Position numbers and translations under genes: made by a program. A stretch of 23,095 nt of DNA from Chloroflexota bacterium (lineage in GTDB: Bacteria > Chloroflexota > Dehalococcoidia > Lucifugimonadales > Lucifugimonadaceae): positions 3,051-26,145 of the forward strand of contig PCAX01000020.1 in assembly GCA_002730795.1 (NCBI GenBank), given 5' to 3'. Below are positions 1 through 8,768 of this stretch, one piece after another. Position 1 is the stretch's first letter. Each line of letters starts with the position of its first letter. The notes below the pieces were generated by a model that worked only from the letters and a program-made list of their open reading frames with translations, did not search any database and was not told the DNA's origin.

Positions 1-1673
1 GCCATCAGGGTAGAAACGATTGCGACAACAAAATTAAATTCTGGTTTACTACCAGCATGTATCGCTAATAGGTCATTATGGAACACCAGTTGGTTTTCCA
101 ATCCCATAAAGTGAGCAAACCAATGTTTACTTACAATTAGAAGGTCTATAGGAGGATTTACAACAAACCCTATAATGACCGCCATAACTGCAAGGAAAAT
201 AACTGGTACCACCATAACTTTTGGGGCCTCTGCCAAATGGGGTGTTTCTAATGTTTCAGGAACATTCAAACCATTATCCTCTAAATCCTCTTTTTCTTTT
301 TTCCCTCCACCCCGAAATTCTCCGTGAAACACAAGAAATATAACCCTGAACATGTAAAAAGCTGTCATCATAGCCCCAACAATGGCAAGCAATACAAGTA
401 CAAACTCTAAAGAGAAGAATGATAGGTCATGAAAAAAATGAGCTAATATTTCATCCTTAGACCAAAAACCAGATAAAGGAAAAATCCCAGCAAGGCTCAA
501 ACTAGCAATCAACATTGACCAATACGTGTAAGGCATAATTTTTTTTAAACCACCCATATACCGCATATTGAAAGTGCCCGAAGCATGGTGGACAGATCCA
601 GCACCAAGAAAAAGGGCCGCCTTAAAAAATGCATGCGTAAACAGGTGAAAAACTGCTGGAACATAAGCACCTATTCCTAGCGCTAACATCATATAACCTA
701 ACTGGCTCACAGTGGAATATGCCAATACCCTCTTTATATCGGAAGCTACAAACCCCATAGATGCAGCTAAAATAATGGTGAAACCACCTATTAAAGAAAC
801 TAATAAAAGTACGTTTGAAGATTGTTCAAAAACAGGAAACATGCGAGCAATCAAAAATACTCCTGCAGTAACCATAGTTGCCGAATGTATCAAGGCCGAC
901 ACGGACGTAGGCCCTTCCATCGCGTCTGGTAGCCATGAATGTAGTGGAAATTGGGCTGATTTCCCCACAGCGCCTGCTAGAAACCCAAGGCTCACTAAAG
1001 TCGCGACTGTAGTTGAAACATTACCACCTTCTATGGCATGGTAAATAGTTGGAATATCCAACCACGAAGGATTTTGGGAAGCCAAATAAATAATACCCAA
1101 TAAAAATCCGAAATCACCAAACCGTGTCATAATAAATGCTTTCTTAGCTGCTTCAGCAGCTGACGGCCGGTTCATCCAAAAGCCGATCAGAAGATATGAC
1201 GAAACTCCTACCAATTCCCAAAATATAAATAATTGAATCAAATTACGAGAAATAACAAGACCTATCATCGATGCCGTAAATAAAGACATATATGCGTAAT
1301 AACGGACGTAACTGCTGTCAGATTTCATATATGCCATTCCATACACCTGAACAATTAAACTGACACCTGTTACTACCACAAGCATAATTGAGGTGAGTTG
1401 ATCCAACAAAACGCCAAACTCAACTTGAAAATAACCAAACGACAACCAAGTTCTCTGGGGAAACACCACTTCACCATTGACGATCACGTGGAATAGTGAC
1501 GCCAATGAAAATATAAAAGCCAAAGTTATTGACCCTACAGTTATAAATCCTGAAATTGGAGATCTCGTACCCAAGATAGGTCGAATCAAAACACCGTTAA
1601 TTAAAAAACTTAATAAAGGTAAACCCAATATAGCTATCAATATGAAATCGGAATCGAACAAAATTTGCCCCAC
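1..1673 (-). CDS. nuoL: NADH-quinone oxidoreductase subunit L (partial, C-terminus missing)
   Basis: Antiporter-like proton-pumping subunit of the complex I membrane arm. About 557 residues are visible, and the C-terminal end runs off the window at position 1. Recognisable stretches are RFGDFGFLLG, the lumenal signature MEGPTSVSALIHSATMVTAG and the following AYSTVSQLGYMMLALG, with many hydrophobic helices. The start is GTG at 1673: an in-frame stop lies only a few codons upstream, and an AGGA Shine-Dalgarno-like sequence precedes it. The GTG shares its G with the TAG stop of the small upstream gene, which suggests translational coupling. It is the last nuo gene visible; nuoM and nuoN would be expected just outside the window. 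The family assignment is secure; the start is likely. Confidence 0.96.
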   Translation of the reverse strand, partial: MGQILFDSDFILIAILGLPLLSFLINGVLIRPILGTRSPISGFITVGSITLAFIFSLASLFHVIVNGEVVFPQRTWLSFGYFQVEFGVLLDQLTSIMLVVVTGVSLIVQVYGMAYMKSDSSYVRYYAYMSLFTASMIGLVISRNLIQLFIFWELVGVSSYLLIGFWMNRPSAAEAAKKAFIMTRFGDFGFLLGIIYLASQNPSWLDIPTIYHAIEGGNVSTTVATLVSLGFLAGAVGKSAQFPLHSWLPDAMEGPTSVSALIHSATMVTAGVFLIARMFPVFEQSSNVLLLVSLIGGFTIILAASMGFVASDIKRVLAYSTVSQLGYMMLALGIGAYVPAVFHLFTHAFFKAALFLGAGSVHHASGTFNMRYMGGLKKIMPYTYWSMLIASLSLAGIFPLSGFWSKDEILAHFFHDLSFFSLEFVLVLLAIVGAMMTAFYMFRVIFLVFHGEFRGGGKKEKEDLEDNGLNVPETLETPHLAEAPKVMVVPVIFLAVMAVIIGFVVNPPIDLLIVSKHWFAHFMGLENQLVFHNDLLAIHAGSKPEFNFVVAIVSTLM

Positions 1674-1867
1674 TAAAGCTTCCTAAGGATTTCATCCGCT
1701 ACATGTTCACGCCCCTTAGGTACTAATAGCCTGTAATCAGACTTTTCGTTCCAATCTAGAATATTACCAGCAGGAACAATTTTCACGGGTAATCCTTCTC
1801 CTTCAAACAAGTCTCTCCACATTTCAGCTATCTGGAGATTACTCAACTTTTTGTAATCTGTCCACAT
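1673..1867 (-). CDS. Small DUF2007-like protein embedded in the nuo operon
   Basis: This 64-residue soluble protein has no membrane segment. The layout LSNLQIAEMWRDLFEGEGLP, then a variable loop, then YRLLVPKGREHVADEILRKL resembles the small DUF2007 fold (putative prokaryotic signal-transducing protein), in which a helix, an exposed strand and a C-terminal helix surround a conserved 'EGIP...VP' core. The match is by eye and the function is unknown. It lies 6 bases after the nuoK stop, has an AAAGGA ribosome site, and its TAG stop overlaps the GTG start of nuoL by one base, so it is very probably translated as part of the operon. It may regulate or help assemble complex I, but that is inference from position only. 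A chance ORF is unlikely given its spacing and ribosome site. Confidence 0.8.
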   Translation of the reverse strand: MWTDYKKLSNLQIAEMWRDLFEGEGLPVKIVPAGNILDWNEKSDYRLLVPKGREHVADEILRKL

Positions 1868-1873
1868 TTCATA

Positions 1874-2227
1874 TCATCCTTTTAGATCATCAATTTCAGT
1901 AATTTCTATATTCGATCTTATTCTAAAAAGTACAAAAACGATTGCTAAAGCCAAAGCCGATTCAGCTGCCGCTATGGCTATTATAAAAACTCCAAAAACC
2001 TGTCCGGACAATGCAGTATTTAAGTCAAAAGCGGTAACTATAGAATCTGAGTGCAACAAAAGAGATGCTGGCGTAAACCGGGAAAAAGCAACAGCGGCAA
2101 TGACAATCGAATTAAACATTATTTCAAGGGACATAATGGTCGTTACAAAATTTCTCCGGGACAAAACACCATAAATACCGATAGAAAATAAAGCCCCAGA
2201 TAGAATTAGTACGTTTTCCAGTGTCAT
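1874..2227 (-). CDS. nuoK: NADH-quinone oxidoreductase subunit K
   Basis: Small membrane subunit of complex I, 117 residues with three predicted helices. The two buried glutamates typical of NuoK are visible: E35 in MSLEIMFN (helix 2) and E89 in AAAESALALAI (helix 3). The family is usually about 100 residues; the extra length lies in the loop between helices 2 and 3 (residues 52-74), and there is also a short polar C-terminal tail. It starts with ATG 8 bases after the nuoJ stop, with only a weak ribosome site, which suggests coupling to nuoJ. It is followed by the small DUF2007-like gene rather than directly by nuoL. Confidence 0.95.
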   Translation of the reverse strand: MTLENVLILSGALFSIGIYGVLSRRNFVTTIMSLEIMFNSIVIAAVAFSRFTPASLLLHSDSIVTAFDLNTALSGQVFGVFIIAIAAAESALALAIVFVLFRIRSNIEITEIDDLKG

Positions 2228-2235
2228 AATTCGGT

Positions 2236-2865
2236 TTACCGACCAATCTTTTTGTTTCTTATGATCATCAGGCTCCCTATCAAAGTGGTTACAAGTATTA
2301 ATCCCAAAATTTCAAAAGGCACCAAAAAATTAGAAATTAAGGAAGCACCTATAGCAGGAGTACTATCAATAAATATGCCCTCATTTTTAACAACATCTAA
2401 TTCGCGGGCTGCTTTTATTTGTATCAAGTCTGATTCTGGTAAAACGGTTTCCACATAATACCCAGTAAGACCTGCAACAGCATCTTCATTGGAGATTTCA
2501 TTAACACTCCTCCAATTGGTAGTTTGAGATATATATGCAAACGTCACAAACAACATTATGCAAAGAACAGCAGTTAATGGCCTATAACGAGAAGGAAGAC
2601 TTCCACCTGCCACATCTTTTATGAACATAACTGCAAAGGCGATTAGTACGGACACGGCGCCTACGTAGACTAAAATTTGTACTACTCCTACAAATTCTGC
2701 ATTCATAAGAAAAAAAAGAAAAGAAACTAAAAGAAACGTGAGAGAAAGAGCTATAGCCGCCCGGAAAACATTCTTAGATGTAACAACATAAACTGAGCTT
2801 ATTACAGTTAATAAACTAACAATCCAGAACATTAAATGAACTATTCCACTGGTTTGAATATCCAT
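2236..2865 (-). CDS. nuoJ: NADH-quinone oxidoreductase subunit J
   Basis: Membrane subunit of complex I, about 209 residues, with helices in the order expected for NuoJ. The conserved third helix region is VQILVYVGAVSVLIAFAVMF, followed by a hydrophilic loop (about residues 110-165) and a last helix, ILGLILVTTLIGSLMII. A TTG codon directly upstream (2868) would add one residue, but the ATG at 2865 overlaps the nuoI stop as TGATG, the usual coupled arrangement, so I choose the ATG. The loop before the last helix is long, but the family varies there. Confidence 0.94.
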   Translation of the reverse strand: MDIQTSGIVHLMFWIVSLLTVISSVYVVTSKNVFRAAIALSLTFLLVSFLFFLMNAEFVGVVQILVYVGAVSVLIAFAVMFIKDVAGGSLPSRYRPLTAVLCIMLFVTFAYISQTTNWRSVNEISNEDAVAGLTGYYVETVLPESDLIQIKAARELDVVKNEGIFIDSTPAIGASLISNFLVPFEILGLILVTTLIGSLMIIRNKKIGR

Positions 2866-3527
2866 CAACGATTAACCCAATCATTGTGCATGTCCTCGTC
2901 ACTTGGTTTCTCGTGGCGCCCTGCTTGTCTATGGTTATCTATTTCCGATTCAAATGGGTTAAAACTATCGTCTTCAAACTGAGGTCTGTACCAAGAGCTT
3001 GGTTTCTTTTGGTTTTCTATCAATTCTTCCTTAGTTACTATCAGGTTATTTCTTACAGGTCCACTTCTTTCAAATAGTGTTCCCATGTGAAGCGCATCAT
3101 ATGGACATGCCTCCACACACAATCCACAAAACATACATCGCCCAATATCTATGTCGAAAACGTCTATTGCGTAACTTTCACCTTCTTGCCCATCAGTTCC
3201 TCCAGGTTGTGTTACGATTTCTATTATTCCCAATGGACAAAACTTAGCGCAACTCGCACAACCCGTGCAACGATCCTCAAACCATGTAAACTCATTTCCT
3301 CTAAACCTACTTGACTGCGGGATCTTTACTGGAATTGTTGCCATATTTAAGAGGGATTTTATTGCCGTCTTAGGTTGTTTAATAAAAAATTTAAACGGGT
3401 TGGTTGAATTGGCGGCAGATATTGTAAATAATCCAACTCTTCTGTTTGGATATTGAATGGTAACTGGTTTACGAATGAAATTAAATAAGGTAACTTTAAG
3501 ACCTTTTAATAAACCTAGTCCTATCAT
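2865..3527 (-). CDS. nuoI: NADH-quinone oxidoreductase subunit I (two 4Fe-4S ferredoxin)
   Basis: Iron-sulfur subunit of the peripheral arm, carrying the electron path toward NuoB. Two C-x2-C-x2-C-x3-C motifs are present: C87, C90, C93, C97 and C131, C134, C137, C141, which bind clusters N6a and N6b in the family. At 220 residues it is longer than the common 160-180. An extra segment of about 35 residues lies between the N-terminal amphipathic region (to about residue 30) and the RFRG motif (74-77), and there is a polar C-terminal extension after about residue 175. The ATG overlaps the nuoH stop as ATGA. The assignment is secure. Confidence 0.97.
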   Translation of the reverse strand: MIGLGLLKGLKVTLFNFIRKPVTIQYPNRRVGLFTISAANSTNPFKFFIKQPKTAIKSLLNMATIPVKIPQSSRFRGNEFTWFEDRCTGCASCAKFCPLGIIEIVTQPGGTDGQEGESYAIDVFDIDIGRCMFCGLCVEACPYDALHMGTLFERSGPVRNNLIVTKEELIENQKKPSSWYRPQFEDDSFNPFESEIDNHRQAGRHEKPSDEDMHNDWVNR

Positions 3528-4795
3528 TTTTCACCCACTTTATTTACTAGTGATGGAGCTAATGTTTCTGTACCAACTGGATATGGTTCATTGTCCCTAC
3601 CCGCTTGGATTGTCTTATTATCTTTCCGTCGCAAAACTTTACCTACAACTATCACGGAAGGAATAGCTACAAGCCAATTAATACCAGCCATAATCCAAAT
3701 TTCTCCCATAGTGGGATTTGGCCAAATAGTGACAAGTATGGCTGTGGCTACAATATTTATAAGGGTAAGCTCAAATAGACCCTTCCAGGCGAGTTCAAGT
3801 ATTTGATCAATTCTCAACCTAGGCCAAGACATTCTGACCCATACTATAGCGATTAACACGATGACTAATTTTAGTAAAAACCAAAACTGGCTGGGAAGTA
3901 TATCTGGACCCTTCCAGCCTGACAAAAACACGGTGGTAATGATAGCGGAAGAACCAATAGTAGCAGCAAATTCCGCTAAAAAAAATATTCCAAATTTCAT
4001 ACTTGAATAATCATTTAGATAACCAGCCCCTAATTCGGATTCGGCTTCAGTTAAATCAAAAGGGGTTCTATTAATTTCGGCGAGGGAAGCTAGAAAAAAA
4101 ACAAAAAAACCAAGAGGCTGAAGTAAAATAAATGGAATTTTTTGTTGTTCCACTATGCCTCCCAAAGAAAGAGTCCCTGCAAACATTAAAACCCCCACAA
4201 GGGACAATGCCATAGGTATTTCGTAACTTATTAATACGGCTACAGCCCGCAATCCCGAAAAAATTGCTATTCGGTTCCCGGATGCCCAAGCAGCAATCAC
4301 CACAGCTAAACCACTCATAGAAGTGACCGAAAGGATAAATAAAAGTCCTACGTTTAAATCAACTACAAAAGTACCAATACCCATGGGGATGACGGAAAAA
4401 ATCATAAAAACAGGAAACACCATTAAAATAGGTGCAATATTGAATAAAAGTCTATCCGCATCAGAGGGAACTACATCCTCTTTAAACATAACCTTTATGG
4501 CATCTGCTACTGAACTAAATAGTCCCCAAGGACCCCAACGATTAGGTCCTAGCCGGTTCTGAAATCTGCCATACAGCCTTCTTTCTCCCCAAATCGATAA
4601 AATAACCGCACCTAAAATTCCATTTATAAAAATAAAAGCCAGTAAAAAGCCTGCCAATAAAAAAGCCAACCATTCAAACCCAGCTGGAAAAATTCCTTGG
4701 ACATAACCATATTCGTTGACACATTTATCGCTAGAGCCGGACAGATTACAATATATTAATCTAAATATAACGTTTTCATATAAAAAGTCGGTCAT
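3524..4795 (-). CDS. nuoH: NADH-quinone oxidoreductase subunit H
   Basis: Membrane subunit forming part of the quinone site. Signatures include GERRLYGRFQNRLGPNRWGP (residues 70-89), followed by the loop VADAIKVMFKEDVVP and later EINRTPFDLTEAESELGAGY, all diagnostic for NuoH. At 423 residues it is well above the roughly 325 of the enterobacterial protein. The extra length is an N-terminal lead of about 35 residues before the first helix and a charged C-terminal tail after the last helix. The ATG overlaps the nuoD stop as ATGA. NuoD running directly into NuoH means that nuoE, nuoF and nuoG are absent from their usual position. Confidence 0.97.
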   Translation of the reverse strand: MTDFLYENVIFRLIYCNLSGSSDKCVNEYGYVQGIFPAGFEWLAFLLAGFLLAFIFINGILGAVILSIWGERRLYGRFQNRLGPNRWGPWGLFSSVADAIKVMFKEDVVPSDADRLLFNIAPILMVFPVFMIFSVIPMGIGTFVVDLNVGLLFILSVTSMSGLAVVIAAWASGNRIAIFSGLRAVAVLISYEIPMALSLVGVLMFAGTLSLGGIVEQQKIPFILLQPLGFFVFFLASLAEINRTPFDLTEAESELGAGYLNDYSSMKFGIFFLAEFAATIGSSAIITTVFLSGWKGPDILPSQFWFLLKLVIVLIAIVWVRMSWPRLRIDQILELAWKGLFELTLINIVATAILVTIWPNPTMGEIWIMAGINWLVAIPSVIVVGKVLRRKDNKTIQAGRDNEPYPVGTETLAPSLVNKVGEK

Positions 4796-5901
4796 CTATC
4801 AACCTCACCCATGTTTAAATCAATGCTACCGAAACTAACAAATAAATCATTAAACAGGGTTCCCACCAACATTTCCCTCAGTAAAGTAAGGTTAATTAAA
4901 GATGGAGCCCTAACGTGACACCTATAGGGAGCAATACTCCCATCACTAACCAAATAAAAACCAAGTTCCCCTTTAGATCCTTCTATAGCAGCATAAGCGT
5001 CTCCAGGTTCAGGTCGAATTAACCTAGGTACATCATGGAATGAGGGCCTTACACAACCTGGCTCAATTCTCTCGAGGCATTGATATATTATTTTCACACT
5101 TTCACGCGCCTCCTGTATCCTCACCCAAAACCGTGCGAAATTATCTGAAGAACTATGTAAGGGTCTTTGAAAATTTATCTGGTCATAAAAATCATATGGG
5201 TTACGGTGCCTTAAATCCCAGTCAACACTTCCAGCACGTAACATAGGTCCGGTAATTGAAGCGTTTACCATGGTTTCAGGTAGTAAAATTGAAACGCCCT
5301 GCGTTCTTGATGTTATTATTTCGTTGCCAGATAGTAGTTCTTCTAATTCATCCAATGCATTAGGTATATCATTCAAAACCTTATCAAGTGCAGGCCAAAA
5401 TTCATCAGGTGCGTCCATAAAAACTCCCCCAGGTCGAAGGTATGAATTAGTTATTCGGGCCCCACACAACATTTCAAATAAATCTAATATGTACTCCCTT
5501 TGCCGCATCGCGTATATCAGTGGAGTACCCAACGCACCTAAATCTTGGATCAAGAAACCGGTAGCTACAAGATGACTCGCCACTCTTTGTAATTCTGCAG
5601 CTATCATCCGCAACCACACACCTCTAGGAGAAGGTTCCACATTGCATAATTTCTCTACTGCAAGCATATAAGCCTGATTGTTTAGCATAGACGACACATA
5701 GTCCATGCGGTCCGTAAGTGTTAAAACCTGAGTATAAGTTCGTTCTTCAGCAAGTTTTTCAGAACCTCTATGTAAATACCCAAATACCGGTTCAACGTCA
5801 ATTATTTCTTCTCCGTCAAATGTAACCCTCATACGGAAAACTCCATGCGTTGAAGGGTGCTGGGGTCCTAAATTAACTGTAATAGGCTCAGTTGTTGACA
5901 T
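4792..5901 (-). CDS. nuoD: NADH-quinone oxidoreductase subunit D (49-kDa)
   Basis: Peripheral-arm subunit that forms the quinone pocket with NuoB. The signatures NLGPQHPSTHGVFRM (N-terminus), FGYLHRGSEKLAEERTY, LTDRMDYVSSMLNN and the C-terminal DLNMGEVDR end are all clear. It is 369 residues, complete, and typical of the un-fused form. The ATG overlaps the nuoC stop as TGATG, and the stop overlaps nuoH as ATGA, so translation is coupled on both sides. Confidence 0.98.
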   Translation of the reverse strand: MSTTEPITVNLGPQHPSTHGVFRMRVTFDGEEIIDVEPVFGYLHRGSEKLAEERTYTQVLTLTDRMDYVSSMLNNQAYMLAVEKLCNVEPSPRGVWLRMIAAELQRVASHLVATGFLIQDLGALGTPLIYAMRQREYILDLFEMLCGARITNSYLRPGGVFMDAPDEFWPALDKVLNDIPNALDELEELLSGNEIITSRTQGVSILLPETMVNASITGPMLRAGSVDWDLRHRNPYDFYDQINFQRPLHSSSDNFARFWVRIQEARESVKIIYQCLERIEPGCVRPSFHDVPRLIRPEPGDAYAAIEGSKGELGFYLVSDGSIAPYRCHVRAPSLINLTLLREMLVGTLFNDLFVSFGSIDLNMGEVDR

Positions 5902-6380
5902 CAGCCTCTTTCTTCCGAATTAATAGATTGATCATACGTTATATAGTCTTTACGTAGTGGGTGTCCTGGGTACCCCTCCCACAAAAAGAGCCTCTTATGA
6001 TTTGGGTGTCCTTCAAATGTTATCCCAAACAAATCCCATACTTCCCGTTCCTGATAGTCAGCTCCACGCCAAACATTTACAACACTGGCCAACACCGGAT
6101 TGTTTCTACCTTGTCCAACCTTTGTTTTTATTACAGCCGAAGCATTTTTTTTGAGCGATGTAATGTGATATACAACCTCAAAATAGTCCAAATAATCTAC
6201 AGCGGTTAAGCTGTTCAAAAGGTCAAATCCAAACTCAGGATTATCACGTAAAGTAAAACAAATCTGCAAAATGTGTTCGCCTTTAACCCACACATCGGTC
6301 CTGTTACAAGATTCAATTGCATCAGGATTCTCACCAGCCAACGCCGTAGCTAGTGAATTACCGTTCCACTCATCAGTCAT
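5901..6380 (-). CDS. nuoC: NADH-quinone oxidoreductase subunit C (30-kDa)
   Basis: Peripheral-arm subunit of complex I, 159 residues, separate from NuoD. The family signature is near the C-terminus: GADYQEREVWDLFGITFEGH followed by GHPLRKDY. The N-terminal half carries the usual alpha/beta scaffold with LLNSLTAVDY. The ATG overlaps the nuoB stop as ATGA. Confidence 0.96.
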   Translation of the reverse strand: MTDEWNGNSLATALAGENPDAIESCNRTDVWVKGEHILQICFTLRDNPEFGFDLLNSLTAVDYLDYFEVVYHITSLKKNASAVIKTKVGQGRNNPVLASVVNVWRGADYQEREVWDLFGITFEGHPNHKRLFLWEGYPGHPLRKDYITYDQSINSEERG

Positions 6381-7042
6381 TCGAAACCTGCTGGATTGGA
6401 ATTTAGGCTGTATCGTCTAACCTTATCGTGCAACTGCATAATGCCGTACAAAAGCGCATCAGGGCGTGGAGGGCACCCTGGGACATAAATATCAACAGGT
6501 ACGATATGATTAACGCCAGGAACGACGGAGTAACTTTGGTAGTAGGGACCGCCAGAGGTAGCACAAACACCCATCGATATTACCCATTTTGGTTCAGGCA
6601 TTTGGTCATAAAGCCTTTTAAGAGGTACAGCCATTTTCCAGGTTACAGTACCTGCTACAATCATCAAGTCAGCTTGTCTTGGGCTTGCTCTCATAGCTTC
6701 CATTCCAAACCGCGAAATATCGTAACGGGCCATGGCAGTAGCTATCATTTCGAAAGCACAACACGCCAAACCAAATTGAAGTGGAAACATGGAAGATTTT
6801 CTAGCCCAATTCAACAAATAGTCTACGGAACTTACCATAACGCTATTTTTCATGTCAGCAGGAACATCTACTAAAGGTTCAGGATATGGCTTCAAATGAG
6901 TAGATTTCATTTTGTTTACAGCACCACCTTCATTTCTATCCATAGACCAAGTAATTTCATGTAAAGGTCCGTCCGCGACCTGAGGAATACGGACTCCATA
7001 TGCATCCACATTGTCTTGATTTATTTTTGATTGTAAATCCAT
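6377..7042 (-). CDS. nuoB: NADH-quinone oxidoreductase subunit B (cluster N2)
   Basis: Subunit holding the terminal 4Fe-4S cluster N2 that reduces quinone. The tandem cysteines C94-C95 (in GLACCAFEM), C160 (GVCATSGG) and C190 (VPGCPPRP) are the four expected ligands. At 221 residues it has a hydrophilic N-terminal stretch of about 60 residues before the conserved core. The chosen ATG lies inside the end of nuoA (22-base overlap) and is preceded by a strong AGGGGGA ribosome site, which supports this long N-terminus. Confidence 0.97.
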   Translation of the reverse strand: MDLQSKINQDNVDAYGVRIPQVADGPLHEITWSMDRNEGGAVNKMKSTHLKPYPEPLVDVPADMKNSVMVSSVDYLLNWARKSSMFPLQFGLACCAFEMIATAMARYDISRFGMEAMRASPRQADLMIVAGTVTWKMAVPLKRLYDQMPEPKWVISMGVCATSGGPYYQSYSVVPGVNHIVPVDIYVPGCPPRPDALLYGIMQLHDKVRRYSLNSNPAGFE

Positions 7043-7425
7043 TCAAGATCCCCCTTACGCCAAGCGTATACAAATGGAATAGTTACAACGAATAAAAATA
7101 CTAACATCGCCCCTAATGCTATAAATCCAAATTGTTGTGATAACAAGCCGTATTTGACAGCCCATGGATAAATAATAACCGTTTCAACATCAAAAACCAC
7201 GAAAAGAAGCGCATAGTAATAGTACCGAAAGTTAAACATCACTGGCTTGGGACTAAAGGGTGGCAAACCACTTTCGTAGGCAGATAATTTTACCTGAGTG
7301 GGACGTGAGGGACGCACTTTTATAAATTGGGCCATATAACTCACCAACAACATGCCAACAGGCACAAATAACGCCAAAACGGTATAAATCAACAAAACGC
7401 CATATTGGTGAAAATAATACTCCAT
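7021..7425 (-). CDS. nuoA: NADH-quinone oxidoreductase subunit A
   Basis: Small membrane subunit with three helices, about 134 residues. Diagnostic parts are SAYESGLPP, the run of tyrosines before LLFVVFDVETVIIYPWA, and the C-terminal helix. The reading frame also contains a TTG at 7434, but the AAGG ribosome site then directly abuts the TTG, while the ATG at 7425 sits nine bases from it, so I choose the ATG. It is the first gene of the operon, preceded by about 130 bases of non-coding sequence after the alcohol dehydrogenase stop. Confidence 0.95.
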   Translation of the reverse strand: MEYYFHQYGVLLIYTVLALFVPVGMLLVSYMAQFIKVRPSRPTQVKLSAYESGLPPFSPKPVMFNFRYYYYALLFVVFDVETVIIYPWAVKYGLLSQQFGFIALGAMLVFLFVVTIPFVYAWRKGDLEWIYNQK

Positions 7426-7494
7426 ATTGGCCAACCTTAGGTATTAAGATACATTTTTCAGATAAACAGTTTAAAGCCCATAACGCACTTTACG

Positions 7495-7523
7495 AGAATA
7501 ACATTAGTCATTTTAACCAGCAA
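7495..7523 (-). promoter_or_regulatory. Candidate sigma-70-like promoter for the nuo operon
   Basis: On the minus strand TTGCTG (7523-7518) and TATTCT (7500-7495) are separated by 17 bases, placing a transcription start about 65 bases upstream of nuoA. In an AT-rich spacer such matches occur by chance, so this is a weak prediction. The spacer after the alcohol dehydrogenase stop is the only gap in which a nuo promoter could lie without being inside a gene. Confidence 0.3.
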
Positions 7524-7556
7524 GTATAAAGTACCTTTTATGTGAATGAATTAACA

Positions 7557-8660
7557 TCAATCGTCGAACAAAATGACTCCTCTCCCGTCCTCACCCCGAT
7601 CCAATGCTTGGTAAGCTTCATTGATCTCGGCTAACTTATACCTACGGGTAACCATAGATTGTATGTCTATCCTACCGAGCTCATAAAATTCTAATATTTT
7701 TCGAAATGTTTCGTGCGGACTAATGGAACCATAATAACTACCTAAAAGCGATTTTTGGTCCCTAACAATATCGACCATAGGGATTTGAGTAACCGACCCT
7801 TCTGGCGCCAATCCAATAACGACAGTGGTACCACCCTTACGCGTCGACTTAAAAGCCTGCATTGTAGTCTCACTGTGACCAAAAGTATCAAATGCGAAAT
7901 CCAATCCATCACCAGATAAAGAGTGTATTGCCTTTACCGGATCTTGATTCTTAGAATTTATTACATCAGTCGCCCCATACTTATAGGCAAATTCTAACTT
8001 ATGATCATAAATATCCACAGCTACAATTCTACTGGCGTTCATCAATCTTGCACCTTGAATTGCGTTTAACCCAACACCACCGGCGCCAAAAACAGCTACC
8101 GACATACCTGCTCTAATATCTTTTTGATTGATAACTCCTCCCACCCCAGTAGTGACGGCACACCCAATGAGGGCACTAGTTTCAAATGTAATAGAATCAT
8201 CTATTACATAGCAAGCCTGAGAGGGAGCTATCACGTATTCGGAAAACACTCCAAGTTTGGCAAATTGATGAATTTGTATTTGGTTATTATCCTTTAAGCG
8301 ATACGTCCCATCATATTGTCTTGTACCTGTAATTCTATTTGTGTCACATAACTGAGACAAACCCATTCGGCACGAACGACAAAAACCACAAGATGGTACA
8401 AAAGATAATATACAGTTATCACCTTCTTTGACATTCGAAACACCTTCACCCACTTCCACTACTTTCCCTGATCCTTCATGCCCTAAAACTATGGGAAGAG
8501 GAAAGTTCGTTTCACCTTTCATAACGTGGTGATCCGATGCACATACACCCGCAGCACCGATTTTCACACGGACTTCCCCGAATTTTGGCCTATCCTGTTC
8601 CAATTCAATTATAGGCATTGGATTCAGTGTTTTGTAAAGTACCGCAGCTCTTGTTAACAA
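7557..8660 (-). CDS. Zinc-dependent alcohol dehydrogenase (MDR family)
   Basis: NAD(P)-dependent medium-chain dehydrogenase, 367 residues. Catalytic zinc ligands are C40, H61-E62 and C167. The structural zinc lobe is C91, C94, C97 and C105. The Rossmann motif GAGGVG is at 192-197, and D216 at the end of the next strand favours NAD over NADP. The overall pattern resembles class III-like alcohol dehydrogenases, but the substrate cannot be read from the sequence. The start is TTG at 8660: an AGGAGAGGG ribosome site lies just upstream and there is no ATG nearby. It lies 108 bases downstream of the Rdx gene on the same strand and ahead of nuo. Confidence 0.93.
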   Translation of the reverse strand: MLTRAAVLYKTLNPMPIIELEQDRPKFGEVRVKIGAAGVCASDHHVMKGETNFPLPIVLGHEGSGKVVEVGEGVSNVKEGDNCILSFVPSCGFCRSCRMGLSQLCDTNRITGTRQYDGTYRLKDNNQIQIHQFAKLGVFSEYVIAPSQACYVIDDSITFETSALIGCAVTTGVGGVINQKDIRAGMSVAVFGAGGVGLNAIQGARLMNASRIVAVDIYDHKLEFAYKYGATDVINSKNQDPVKAIHSLSGDGLDFAFDTFGHSETTMQAFKSTRKGGTTVVIGLAPEGSVTQIPMVDIVRDQKSLLGSYYGSISPHETFRKILEFYELGRIDIQSMVTRRYKLAEINEAYQALDRGEDGRGVILFDD

Positions 8661-8768
8661 GCTAACCCTCTCCTAGGTAATTATGAGTATATTAACTCTC
8701 CTCACAACGATCGCAAAGGTGATCCATAATCATAACCGTCAATATTTGGACGCAATTTGCCGTCTAGT

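Noticed and set aside
712..1044. 110-residue plus-strand open frame opposite nuoL
   Set aside because: Antisense to a clear, conserved NuoL reading frame, with no ribosome site and no family resemblance.
6428..6874. 148-residue plus-strand open frame opposite nuoB
   Set aside because: Mirror of the conserved NuoB cluster-binding region; its composition is that of a shadow frame.
8749..8764. GACG...CGTC inverted repeat between the Rdx and alcohol dehydrogenase genes, as a terminator
   Set aside because: Only four base pairs, with no following T-run on either strand.
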